Assembly: GCA_037893245.1 (NCBI GenBank)
Contig: JBAIAA010000029.1
Location: 310,001-374,000 of the forward strand
Length of the DNA stretch: 64,000 bases
Reading direction: 5' to 3'
Origin: Crossaster papposus
Lineage: Eukaryota > Echinodermata > Asteroidea > Velatida > Solasteridae
Shown: positions 24,348 to 37,600 of the stretch, piece after piece
How the letters are laid out: each line of letters opens with the position of its first letter
How positions within the stretch are numbered: the first letter of the stretch is position 1
Position numbers and translations under genes: made by a program
Notes under the pieces: generated by a model
Told to the model about the DNA's origin: nothing
Database searches by the model: none
Seen by the model: only the letters and a program-made list of their open reading frames with translations

Positions 24348-26030
24348 ACATGTACATGTAAATGATATACATGCACATGTAAATGATGTACATGTAGTAT
24401 AAAACGAAGAGTATCGAATATGGGGATGCAGTCAGTCCGCAGCGCACTGAAAAGCCGTTCATTTTATGTGCGCTTTATGCATGGCACTTTGTGGGTGACC
24501 TCGTTTTTGAATACCTAATGAGCTGGCGACGACGCCTGGAATTTGGTCCGAAACATCCGTTTTATTTACCGACTGTCAATATTAGGTATATTTTCTTTTG
24601 GATAAGAAAACATTATTGTATAACATACAATTATATTAGAAATTATATGACATTTAGAGGGTGAAATTTATAACGTAAAAAAAGCTTCCGAACTAACAAA
24701 TTGACCTTCAGAAAACGAAGAGATTTTCCCATTTTCTGGCGGTGGCCACAACCCAATTTCACACTGATGTTAAAGATAATTTCATATTCTATCGAAAAAC
24801 TGTCGATTTGGGGTTGATTTTAACTTAGTCCAGTCAGGGCGCAGAAAATGCTAACGTCCACAAGAAAGTAACGAACGGAATATCCCACCATGACAGTCCA
24901 TAGTCTTCCTGCGCCCTCATTGGTCGAAAATGACGTCATTGAAAGGGCTTCGTGATGATAGGTGGTTTAGAGGTCAGTGGGTGATAGTGATACCCATACT
25001 AGAGAGGCGGCCGACATGCTGATAGCGTGGCTGCGATGGCTGTGGTGGGCATGGCCATGGTGGTGGACGGCATGACCTACTGTCTACATGTAATAAGAAA
25101 CATATTGGAAGACAGAAAAAGGAACTGTGAAGTTTAGCAGTAACTATTAAACAAGTTTTATAACTTTGAACAAAACGTAGGCCTAAGTCGTTTTTATACA
25201 AGACAAATCAATTGTGTATGCATGACATGAAGGCAGAAACTTGGGCATATAAATAAGCCACAAAAAACAAAACAATTTACATGTTCATGTACATGTACAT
25301 GTGCTTGTGTGCATAATACAGTAATACACGCTCTGCGTATTAAGTACACGCCGAAAGACATGGCCGAAAAAAAGTAAAAATCGCGCGCACGAGAATCGCC
25401 GCAGAATACATGAAAAACATGTCGCCACAGGCTAAATTGTATATCAAACGAAAGATCATTGCTAATTTCTTTATCGACGTGTAGTGATCATTTTTGGCAA
25501 TATTTGTTAGTCCAGTCAGGGCGCAGGAACTAAACACACGACAAAAAAAACCTTAAAATAATCATACCCTAAGTTCGAGTGAACGGAAATCTGCCAAAAA
25601 CATAATGAATCTCGTTATATTATATATCATTCGATTCAGAACAACGTTCGCTTTTCACTTTCCACGCCATCTTGGAGAATAACTGCTCCGTTTGCAACGT
25701 GTAGCTCGTTAAAACAAAGCTGCCGAACTTTCGAAATTACTCGCGTAAATCTCGTTGCCGATTTGCGACGCCGGCCGTGCAAATCAAGTTCGGGATATTG
25801 ACCTCATTAACGCGTGCGCTGCGGACTGACTGGATGCTGCCGATATGAGAGCACGACCCAATGTACGTCACATGTGGGGGGTAGTCTGTTAGAGACAGTT
25901 AAGGAACCTGCTGCTGTATATGGCGCTACTAGACTCTCTCACCTTGACGCGGCGTGTACCGTACCATGAGCGAGTTCCTCGGGTCACCCGTTTGTTTTCA
26001 TATAAATCACACGAATTCCGTCGGTGTATT
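24348..26030. other. Region upstream of the DUF7869-like gene
   Basis: No exon recognised. Close to the ATG are repeated ACATGTAAATGATGTACATG-type words (24351-24396). A 19-bp perfect inverted repeat (24429-24447 and 25814-25832, CAGTCAGTCCGCAGCGCAC) encloses a 19-bp direct repeat TAGTCCAGTCAGGGCGCAG (24826, 25508). The promoter is presumably in the first few hundred bases but cannot be pinned down. Confidence 0.45.
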
Positions 26031-29000
26031 GCATGTTATGTATTGCGTCCTACCATGGAGGAATAAGGCTTATTCCTCCATGGTCCTACCATAGACATGG
26101 AGTTTTTTTCTCTCCATGTCTATGGTCCTACCATGGTCCTACATACAAGCTAAAACCTTTTTGAGAGCGGACCACTCCGGAGGATTTAAAAACATTAGGA
26201 TTAAACCTACAACCTACTAGGTTGTAGGAATTTTAGAAAATAAATAATGCAATGGTTGATGAAGGGCACCTTAGTTTTGTTTAAGTTTATTTTTACAAGT
26301 TTTCTCTGACAATACTGGAAAAAATACAAAACAGACTATTACATACACAAATTATGAAATTTTGGCCTAAAATGTCAACTGATGAATCAAATTTTACAAA
26401 ACTTGGCCTCACTGAGATGTCCTAACAACATCCCAAACCACATATCAGAAAAAAAGACTTTCATGGAAAATTAAAACATTTTGGGGCAAAACTTATGTTT
26501 TAATGCACTTTGTCCCAATTCGGGAACATATATAATGAAATGTTGGCCTAAAATGTCAACTGATGGATTAAATTTTACAAAACGTGGCGTCAGATATCGT
26601 AACAACATCACAAACCAAATTTTAGAAAAAAAAAAAACCTTCATGGAAAATTAAAACATTTTGGGGAAAAACTTATGTTTTAATGCTGACTTTGTCCCAT
26701 TTCGGGATCTTTTTAATGAAATTCTGGCATAAAATGTCAACTGATGGATCAAATTTTACAAAATTTGGCGTCAGATGTCGTAAAAACATTGCAAACCACA
26801 TATCAGAAAAAAAAGGACCTTCGTGGAAAATTTAAACCTTTTGGGGCAAAACTTATGTTTTGTATGTTATGTATTGCGTCCTACCATGGTCCTACATACA
26901 AGCTAAAACCTTTTTGAGAGGGGACCACTCCGGAGAATTTAAAAACATTAGGATTAAACCTACAACCTACTACTAGGTTGTAGGAATTTTAAGACGAATT
27001 TGGACCATATTTGAAGTGCGTTGACATCAATCATGAAGGAACCAACTGCACTTTTTGTTTTAGAAAATAAATAATGCAATGGTTGATGAAGGGCACCTTA
27101 GTTTTGTTTAAGTTTTTGTTTACAAGTTTTCCCTGACAATACTGGAAAAAATACAAAACAGACTATTACATACACAAATTATGAAATGTTGGCCTAAAAT
27201 GTCAACTGATGAATCAAATTTTACAAAACTTGGCCTCACTGAGATGTCCTAACAACATCCCAAACCACATATCAGAAAAAAAAGACTTTCATGGAAAATT
27301 AAAACATTTTTGGGCAAAACTTATGTTTTAGTGCACTTTGTCTCATTTCGGGATCTTTCTAATGAAATTTTGGCCTAAAATGTCAACTGATGGGTCACAT
27401 TTTACAAAACTTGGTGTCAGATATCGTAACAACATCGCAAACCAAATTTCAGGAAAAAAAGGACCTTCGTGGAAAATTTAAACATTTTTGGGCAAAACTT
27501 ATGTTTTAGTGCACTTTGTCTCATTTCGGGATCTTTTTAATGAAATTTTGGCCTAAAATGTCAACTGATAGGTCAAATTTTACAAAACTTGGCGTCAGAT
27601 GTCGTAACAACATTGCAAACCAAATTTCAGGAAAAAAGGGACCTTCGTGGAAAATTTAAACATTTTGGGGCAAAACTTATGTTTTAGTGCACTTTGTCTG
27701 ATTTTGGGATATTGTTAATGAAATTTTGGCCTCAAATGTCAACTGATAGGTCAAATTTTACAAAACTTGGCGTCAGATGTCGTAACAACATTGCAAACCA
27801 CATAATAAGGAAAAAAAAGACCTTCATTGACATTTTTTTTAAAAATGGGCAAAACTTATGTTTTAATATGCACCTTGTCCCATTTCGGGATCTTTTTAAT
27901 GAAATTCTGGCCTAAAATGTCAACTGATGGGTCAAATTTTACAAAACTTGGCGTCAGATATCGTAACAACATCGCAAACCAAATTTCCGGAAAAAAGGGA
28001 CCTTCGTGGAAAATTTAAACATTTTGGGGCAAAACTTATGTTTTAGTGCACTTTGTCCCATTTCGGGATCTTTTTAATGAAATGTTGGCATAAAATGTCA
28101 ACTGATGGGTCACATTTTACAAAACTTGGCGTCAGATATCGTAACAACATCGCAAACCAAATTTCAGGAAAAAAGGGACCTTCGTGGAAAATTTAAACAT
28201 TTTGGGGCAAAACTTATGTTTTAGTGCACTTTGTCTGATTTCGGGATATTGTTAATGAAATTTTGACCTCAAATGTCAACTGATAGGTCAAATTTTACAA
28301 AACTTGGCGTCAGATGTCGTAACAACATTGCAAACCACATAATAAGGAAAAAAAAGACCTTCATTGAAATTTTTTTTTAAAAATGGGCAAAACTTATGTT
28401 TTAATATGCACCTTGTCCCATTTCGGGATCTTTTTAATGAAATTCTGGCCTAAAATGTCAACTGATGGGTCAAATTTTACAAAACTTGGCGTCAGATATC
28501 GTAACAACATCGCAAACCAAATTTCCGGAAAAAAGGGACCTTCGTGGAAAATTTAAACATTTTGGGGCAAAACTTATGTTTTAGTGCACTTTGTCCCATT
28601 TCGGGATCTTTTTAATAAAATTCTGGCATAAAATGTCAACTGATAGATCAAATTTTACAAAATTTGGCGTCAGATGTTGTAACAACATCACAAACCACAT
28701 ATCAGAAAAAAAAGACCTTCATTGAAAATTTAAACTTTTTTGGGCAAAACTTATGTTTTAATGCTGACTTTGTCTCATTTCGGGATATTTTTAATGAAAT
28801 TCTGGCATAAAATGTCAACTGATGGATCAAATTTTAAAAAATTTGGCGTCAGATGTCGTAAAAACATTGCAAACCACATATCAGAAAAAAAAGGACCTTC
28901 GTGGAAAATTTAAACCTTTTGGGGCAAAACTTATGTTTTGTATGTTATGTATTGCGTCCTACCATGGTCCTACCTCTAAAACCTTTTTGAGAGGGGACCA

Positions 29001-29810
29001 CTCCGGAGGATTTAAAAACATTAGGATTAAACCTACAACCTACTACTAGGTTGTAGGAATTTTAAGACGAATTTGGACCATATTTGAAGTGCGTTGACAT
29101 CAATCATGAAGGAACCAACTGCACTTTTGTTTTAGAAAATAAATAATGCAATGGTTGATGAAGGGCACCTTAGTTTTGTTTAAGTTTTTGTTTACAAGTT
29201 TTCTCTGACAATACTGGAAAAAATACAAACAGACTATTACATACACAAATTATGAAATGTTGGCCTAAAATGTCAACTGATGAATCAAATTTTATAAAAC
29301 TTGGCCTCACTGAGATGTCCTAACAACATCCCAAACCACATATCAGAAAAAAAAGACCTTCATTGAAAATTTTAAAAAAAATTGGGCAAAACTTATGTTT
29401 TAGTGCACTTTGTCTGATTTCGGGATATTTTTAATGAAATGTTGGCCTAAAATGTCAACTGATGGGTCAAATTTTACAAAACTTGGCGTCAGATGTCGTA
29501 ACAACATCGCAAACCAAATTTTAGGAAAAAAAAGACCTTCATGGAAAATTAAGACATTTTGGGTCAAAAATTATGTTTTAATATGCACTTTGTCCTATTT
29601 CGGGATCTTTTTAATGAAATTTTGGTCTAAAATGTCAACTGATGGGTCAAATTTCACAAAACTTGGCGCCAAATGTCGTAACAACATCGCAAACCACATA
29701 ATAGAAGAAAAAAAAGACCTTCGTGGACAATTTAAACATTTTTGGGCAAAACTTATGTTTTAATGCACTTTGTCCCATTTCGGGATAATTTTAATGAAAT
29801 TGATCTTTTG
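26031..29810 (+). repeat. ~178-bp satellite with 250-bp inserted block
   Basis: About 17 monomers of 175-185 bp (landmark GCAAAACTTATGTTTTA). Three copies of a distinct ~250-bp block (26031-26290, 26859-27125, 28937-29195) that starts ATGTTATGTATTGCGTCCTA interrupt the array. A three-monomer higher-order unit of about 540 bp repeats at 27690 and 28230. ORFs inside are period artefacts. Confidence 0.9.
26053..26125. repeat. Two adjacent short hairpins
   Basis: A 31-bp perfect palindrome (CCATGGAGGAATAAG, arms 15 bp, 26053-26083) is followed by a 14-bp-arm hairpin (CCATAGACATGGAG, 26089-26125). The other two copies of the satellite block lack both, so they are insertions into this copy. Confidence 0.8.
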
Positions 29811-30094
29811 ATCCATCAGTTTGATCAAATTTGATCCATCAATTGAAGGCCAACATTCTACTATTTTGTTCCTGAAATTGGACAAACAATGGCCAGCTAT
29901 TGCCTCAAATCACAGTCAGAATGTGACTGTGACCCATGGGAGTACTGAATTTTAACAAGCTCAGACCAGGGTCAGCGCTGCCCATTGGACCAAGTCCGAG
30001 CATGGATGAATATTCCTCCATGATCTGAGACAGTTATATATCTTTATTATATATATTATTAATATCTTTGTATATGGTGGAAATATATTGAATG

Positions 30095-30660
30095 GTCTTA
30101 TTATTATTATTATTATTTATTCGGCCAAGAAATAAAAACAAACCAAAAAACAGTACATTGACAAAGTTATACATGTACATGAAATCATTGCAAGTATAAA
30201 GTAACAATGCTTTCAATATAACAGAAACAATAAGTTTAAATAGCAAAACTGAATTATTCAAGAGGTAAAGAGGATTAGAGAGCTGGGGTCAGTGGGGGAT
30301 GGGGTTATCGGAGGGAAACGAAGGAAAATGAGAAGTAAAGTATACAATGGGGATTGGGGAAGGATTGAAGTGGTTGAGAAGGGGAGGGGTGAAGGAGGGG
30401 ATTGGTCGAGGAGGGAAGGGGTGGGGAGGGGAGTGGTCAAGTAGGGGGGGGGGGGAGTTGTGAGTGTGTGGGGTAGGCGAGTGACGAGTGGTTGTGGGTT
30501 TACAGAGGGAAAGGAAGGGAAATAGGGAATAAAGAATGTGGTCTATTTGGGAGGGGGGGGGGAGGTTAGACAAATGATAAAAGATTGAGGGTTGGAATTA
30601 AACAAAGACAAAAAAAACCTGGCCAGGGTAGGCAAAAGTGTACTAAAATACTGTAGCCCT
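30095..30660 (-). mobile_element. LINE 3' end fragment with (AAT)n tail
   Basis: On the minus strand, a pyrimidine-rich segment (30250-30590 on the plus strand is a near-pure polypurine run) leads to CTTGGCCGAATAAATAATAATAATAAT, a typical CR1/L2-like tail. No reverse-transcriptase residues remain. Assignment rests on the tail, so it is tentative. Confidence 0.5.
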
Positions 30661-31464
30661 AAAGCATGCCTACCCAACCTTGAAATGTCTACATACAATT
30701 ACTATATATCAAATAAAAAATACATTTAAATTAAATACAAATTCCCGGATGTTGAATTTGGTGCACATCATCATAATCATTTAGAAACAACAAAAACGAG
30801 AACAACACCGGACTCTAGCCCCGTCTGCAACGCGGCTGAAAACAGGTTTTGAACTCAATCTAGTGATATTTTGTTTTTTACTGGGGCCAATGTTTAGCAA
30901 CACTAGATGACGACATTGCGTTCAGATACTAGTCTTTAACGTATGGCTCTTACTTTTTCAAAATACAGTTCTGAAGATTTTGTAATTTAGTAGGTTTTCA
31001 CTTGAATTCACTTTTTAGCCACCACAGTTTAGTTAATTGTGTACTAAACTGGGTGCAGTATATCCACTGATAACCATAAATCAGTGCACAGCGCAGGAAA
31101 TGGACCGATGAGTGACGCGAGTTGACCACTGCAGACAATGAAACCATTAGTGAGGGGCCTTGGCTCTCTCTGTCCCTGGCCGGCATACTTCGAGTGTGGA
31201 AAGAGAACAAGAGCAACACAACAACTACCACATGCCGCTCTACAGCGACGAAAATCATTAACATTCTGCACAACTTAGGTTTGGAGTTTCACAACAAAAT
31301 TAATGGATACCGGTACACCTTATGACCTGTTTGCAGTTTATTATACCGGTTGATGTGATACGGTTCAAGCTTTCGCGAATTATGGTTATATAATTTGGAC
31401 TGAAGAAACTGTATCCCCTGAAAAAGCTGACAAAGAATACCAACAATTGTCGTAGTTCTCTCCT

Positions 31465-31680
31465 CGCCTTCCACCACTATGACCCGTGTTCGATACCGGC
31501 CTGGGCCATTATGTAAATTGGATTTTCAGTCCCTGTCGGTTTTCCCCAGGATATTCTTCTTGGGCTTACTTCCTCCCACCTCTAAAACTTTACCTTCTTC
31601 TCAATGTCTTCTCTTTATTTTTACGCTTACGAGCTACAGTGTCAAATAATAACAAGAAAAATACCTATAGGGGTACAAGA
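31465..31680 (+). mobile_element. SINE-like fragment
   Basis: A B-box-like GTGTTCGATACCGGC (31486-31500) is followed by a TTCCTCCCACCTCTAAAACT stretch seen downstream of tRNA heads in several invertebrate SINEs. The A box is not evident. Tentative. Confidence 0.4.
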
Positions 31681-31899
31681 GGGCTCGAGTGTTTGTTTTT
31701 TAATGGGGAAGTATTCTTCAGGCCTCGCATTAAAAAATAGTTCGGGGTGTGTGCACAGAAACAACACCTTTAATAAAAAAATGACAAAAATTTCAATAGG
31801 TTAAGATTACGAAATAGCATAGAACATAACATTGATAATATCGCGTGTTTTCAACCATTTTTCGGTTAAGTATTTATTGAAAAACCTTCCATTTCCGAT

Positions 31900-32263
31900 A
31901 GTTGTCATGAATGGTGTTACTGGCAGTTATTGGGACAGGGGTCTGTAAATCAGTAAGAAATGTCCGCTCGCTGGCAACGCAATTAATGTACCGTGTTTAC
32001 GTTTTCAAGGTTCTTCCAGGAGGCCACGCAAATCACAGCGAAAGCAAGTGTCGAGGTTTGAGCCAATCAGTAGGCTATGCTACGACCAACCACGTGTCTT
32101 GGCAGCATGTTTAAATTGGCCACCCTTAACGGCCACAGACATTCGTCCCACGTCTTCATACTGACATCTATGATACTGAGCTCCTTGCATAAGCACCGTT
32201 ATCGGCATCTTATTTTAAAGTTAACGAATTTTCTTAATTCTTCGACACAATAATTCGAACGAA
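31900..32263 (+). promoter_or_regulatory. Putative promoter/5' UTR of the ParB-MTase gene
   Basis: A CCAAT box (AGCCAATCAG, about 32060) lies 200 bp before the start codon in moderately CpG-containing DNA; no TATA box was seen. The transcription start is unknown. Confidence 0.35.
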
Positions 32264-32467
32264 ATGCCAAGCAAACGATCCTGGTGGTTTGAACCAGACC
32301 CGGAAGGCGAAGATGGCAAGAACTGTACCATTTTTGTCATGGCGCTCTCGCAAACGGCAACTGGTTGGAGGGAAATCAGACTACATCATCCTATCGGTAG
32401 AGGAAAAACGCTGAAGTACTTCAAAGCGGTCACAGATCTTACAGTTTGCGACGGTGGTCAGGTGAAG
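32264..32467 (+). CDS. ParB-MTase gene, exon 1
   Basis: 68 codons, ATG with purine at -3, donor AAG/GTATGT, phase 0. Encodes MPSKRSWWFEPDPEGEDG and a WREIRLHHPIGRGKTLKYF stretch; no family recognised. Confidence 0.75.
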
Positions 32468-34572
32468 GTATGTTTCAAATTTCTTTATGTTCCATTAATA
32501 TAAATATACACATTTAATTGTATACTTTGAGATCTTCCTGTAGTTCATAATTACGTCATACATGACGTACGCGTGTGAAGATGCTTCTGAACCTAAACAT
32601 ATTGACACAGCTATATAGGGCAGTAAATGATCTAAGTGTTATGGTAAAGTCGAATGGGGGAAAATACTTCTATTTTTTGTAGCACATAATAATAATATAT
32701 TTTTATCACGTGTTTATTATTTGTTTTAATTAGTTATTACTTGTTGTCACTGTCATCGGTTCGACGTCTTGGCAGATTCAGTCTGCGATTTATTTTTGGT
32801 GTATACACATTAGGCCTACACGTACATATACAGTTTGGACAAAAGGCGGTAAATAATGCGCCTATCAATTGCCTATAAAATCATGCAAATTGACAGCAAA
32901 GGGGGGGGGGGGGACAATATACACCAAGTACAATTTTACCCTTTGTACCATATCTCAATTGTACGTCGAAAAAGTCACACTTAACTAGTTTTGTTTGACT
33001 CGTGGAATTGCTTTCACTAGCGGGTGCGTGCGTATATTAAAAATACATACATATGTACATGTACATACATTTTGTAATTGAAAAAGTCACATGACCAAAT
33101 TTAAACCAATATTCTTTTTAAATTATTCTATTTAAACAACATATCCTTTTAGTTCTAGATGGAACGTCTTTTTAACTCATCCCGACAATGACTAGCTCTT
33201 TCTTCAATATTTTTTTGTAAATATAGAGTGCACGAGCCTAATTCAATTCCCATTGAAAACATTGTATAATCGACAATGTTCAGGACCAAGTTTCGTGCAA
33301 CAATCAGATTATTGCCTTGGTCTTTACCTTTTCATTTCTTTTTACTTTGTAGTGGGTTAGCCAATTACATTTTTTTAATATTCACACCAAAAGAAACTCA
33401 CCTCCCGAAAAGTGATACTTTTTTTAAAATGATACTTACTATTTTACAAATGGAATCCCTCCACGTTCTAGGGCAAATAAGACCCATTTTCAACCGTAAT
33501 TGTATCAAGTCTGCCCTCAGATTAAATAAGCTCAAAAACCAGCTCAAATATAACCAGTGGCTATATTTACACTATCCCACTTTTTTTCCCAACGGTCTCC
33601 TTTAAAACAAAACAATTGAGGGGGGGGGGGGGGGGGGGGCACATTTCATGCTAATGAACTCGCGTATAAATTCTCCCTTCAATTAGGGTAGTGCACCCTA
33701 ATACTAGTCCTTTTTGTTTTACTACAGTATGCACCATTCGCTTTTGCTGTAGTTTTCAAAAATGGATGAGTTAGGAGATTCATTTGTTATAGTAAATATT
33801 GTGACGCTGACAAGAGTGTAGTGTACTTAGAAGCTGGAAAAACCAAGAAAAAGTGCTGGTCTTGCAGTCTGGTGTATTGACTTGCTTCAAACGAATTTAA
33901 TAAGTTGAGGGCAGTGTTTAAAAACATTCAGGTTTTTAAACGATTGCTGGCCGGGAATCGTTTAATTTTGTTATACAAATTCCACTTTTCCTGAAAACCA
34001 CATCACATCATGTGCCGTGATTTTACAAAATTAACAGGATGCTTGAGACTGTTATTCACAAACAATCAAAGTTGTTCATAATATTAATTTAGTATTTTTT
34101 TATGTTTGCAAATGGTGTTTAGAATTATCACGGTGTTGATCTTGTGTATTATAAAGTCAACGTATTATCTGTTGATTGGAATGGATCGACGTCCAACCCA
34201 ATTGTATTTACATGTAAATCGAATCTACACGGTACACACAAAACTAGTAAAAATTGAAAAATGTCAAAATGCTGTTCACAGGTCCATTTCGAAGATGGTC
34301 AAAGGGTTGCCAAATCAAGAGAGCACTTCGACTGGAGTAGAAACCTCTTTTCAAAGAAATTCCGGAGGTCGGTGACCGCAGCTTCCTTTGTCAGTGCTTT
34401 CAGAGATGTATGTGGTATCACTAATGATGATGTTACCTGGTCAACTGTGACTGAGACACAACTACCGGTAAGCTGTAGTGTTAGTTAGCTTATTACAAGA
34501 GTAATCAGTAAAGTTTCGAGGAGATAATTGTATTTGTTTATTGAGGGTTACCCCCCCCCAAAAAAAAAAAAA

Positions 34573-34608
<36 letters not shown>

Positions 34609-37600
34609 AAATAAAAAAGAAGAAGAAAAAAGAAGACATATATATATATAGATATACATATATGTAAAAAACTATTACAACAAAAATACAGATTAAACAA
34701 TTACTCCCAAAACGGACAAAACACAGATACACTATCATCAACCAAACAATAATAACAAGAATATTATTTGTTAGTATAAATATATGGGCTACCTAATTTG
34801 AATTTCTACGGAATTTGATTGGGTTCGGTTCAGGTAAGAAGCGTAATTAACTACGGGTTACAATACAATGTCTAAACAAATCTTACTTAAATGAAACAAT
34901 GCATTGGTTGGTTATCAAGCGTGACTATGACTACAGAACATGAGTAATAGTCCCAGGGAAAATACTTAACTTGCCAAATTTGAAGCTCACCAATACTGAC
35001 TACTTGAAGATATCTGAAGACAAGATAAATGCGTGAAAATTATAGGGTATGATTGTAGTCATTTTGGACCATTACTATATTTTCATAATTATTCAGTCAC
35101 TTACAAGCTTTGAAAAATTACGCGGCAGGGATTAACGATTTATGCAAATTAGTCATATTTCCACCATTTATTTTGGAGATTTTTAGTATGTCATTATAGG
35201 GACCTTATAGAAATGCACTGTGGTGAAAAATATTCTATTGCAATTTGTGTGAGGTCCAAACGTATTTTCCCGGGACTATAAACCCAGTCGTTTTATTTGA
35301 GTTCAATTCAATTCTAAAAGTAAGTAGGAGTTTACATTATTTTTCTCTGTCACAATTCACAGCAGGAGAGCGCAGAATCAACACCTTCGGGATCTTTCAA
35401 TGACTCGCAAGACACGAGTGGTGCAGTTTTCGTCAGTTTACGGGATTTACAGGATAGTGACACTCCCAGCACATCTGGATCAGCAGAATCACAACAGGTT
35501 TTTGTACAAAGGTAATCAAATATATTTATAACATAACAAACACTGGAATGCGCAATATTCACATTCAGTGTATACAAACCAAACTTTCCCATTACCAGAC
35601 AAAGCCCGGTCTAATGCGTTTTTGGCGAAACGTGCTTTCCCAGGTTCGTATTTATAAGCGTCGTGTGCTCCCCCAGAGTTAATATTCATGTATTGATATT
35701 TGTCATCAGAGATATACTTTCAAATTCAGGGAAAATTCGATGCTCACAGACTATAGTTTCCTAATAAATTTAAATTATATGCGAAGATAAATCGGAAAAT
35801 ATACAGGGGTCCAACAAGTTTTGTATTTTTTTCTCAATTTCTTCAGGGTTTGTCTCATTAGTTTTCAGAAAGGTCCCGGTAATTGTCGTTATTATTACTT
35901 TCTGTGTAAGTTTTTTTTGGGGGTACACTATAAAAGCTGTAACAAAAAATATTTCGCCCCGCGCACACGAGGTCGAGAGAAATCAGGGCACAAACACATC
36001 AATTCACGCCGCGATTCAAGGCCCCCGATTCTTTCCGCAATGTGATGGATGGTACCCCAAAAGTCACAGTATTCCCTTTGACAAGTGGGGGATTAGCCCA
36101 CTGATTTCCCTTGACCTCGTGCAACGGCTCTGTTCAAAAGATATATAGTTGTCAGTCCAGATGTGATTCCAATTAACTAAAGCTATCCAGAATCGATGTT
36201 GTGCCACTTTACAGTTTGCACGTGTGTTGTGTGAATATTCTCCACAGAGAAGTAATCGCCCACGTGTAAAATTAATCCTGGATATTGTGGCCCTGAAAAC
36301 ATTTTTTTTCTAAAAGTGGCACACACTGTCTTGATTGTTAGTGCTGGTGGTTAATCAAACATATCTTTTAATTGACAAAAGCCAATAAGGTAAAACAAAC
36401 GGCATTTGAAAGCTGATCTGGTTATCTTGTAGCTCATACAAACACCCATAGCAAGTTCCGATTTGTTTATATTTTTTTCGGGGGGGGGGGGGGGGGGGAC
36501 ACACTGATTATGTTTGATACACCATTGGTTATTGCTTGAATTATCATAAATGGGTAGATTTGGGGGGTTGTATTTTATAGTCATTTATGCCGAGAAAAGC
36601 ACGAAAAAATCGTTTGTTTTCAACCAGCGTCGAGCAGTTATTCTTAAGTTATCTTTGTTTTAACGCGGCGATCGCGAATCTTTCTTTATAACATTATATT
36701 TTTCGGAATAATTACAGGATATCTAGCGCAATCGTTTTGCTTGATGCCTAGAATCAATATTTACTTTCAAATGAGTAAAATATTTCTCATTTAATTTTAT
36801 TTCCCATAAACCTTTAATTTGTATCCCTTTATAATTGTTTCCAATCACTGCAGACAAAGTACCGGTAGTAAAAAGAGAAAATCTCTTGAAACCAGTGATG
36901 TCCCCGGATTACTCAGAAAAAAGAGATCTGCAAAGCCTACCAAGATGAATGCTACCACCAAGGACGATGCACGTCGTCTTCTGACTGAAAGTGTTCCAAA
37001 ACACGAAGTCGGTATGTATAGTACCACGATAATCAATGCCCATGCCACAAACAATCTGTCATCATGCTTTCAGCAAAAGTGAACAGAAAAACTTCGGTGG
37101 TCTAAGCACATTGAATGAGAAGGGGGAGGGGTTTGGGGGGGGGGGGGGGGGGGTTGGGTTATTATTGTATCAAAATGTGAGACATTTTTGATGGTTTAAT
37201 TAGGCCTATTGTAAATTATTATGTAAATGCGAATGTTGCCATTGCAACTAAGACCGTTTTTTACAAGTTCTAGGCCTATACCTGAATTTGTTGGTTGTCT
37301 AACAACATTCTTGTTTGTTCTGTTTATCATATCGTAATGGTAATTAAAAAACAAACTCCAACGCCTAATGGCATCAGTTTATGACAAATGAAGACCAATT
37401 TTTTAAAATGTAAAACATCTATATGCCATGTGAAATTGTCAGAAGATACGCACATAGACAAATATACGGTCTGTTAATATGCATTGACTTACAGTTTGCT
37501 ACTGAAAGGATTTAACAAAATTGACCAAATTAATTTTACCAAAATAATGTATTTCATTACCTCATCGTGTACAACTTTTTTCCTGTAACAATCTTCATTT

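Noticed and set aside
29410-29763. 117-aa plus-strand ORF
   Set aside because: Lies wholly in the 178-bp satellite; the same peptide recurs with stops in neighbouring monomers.
31122-31325. 67-aa plus-strand ORF upstream of the ParB-methylase gene
   Set aside because: No splice link to exon 1 in phase and no recognisable domain.
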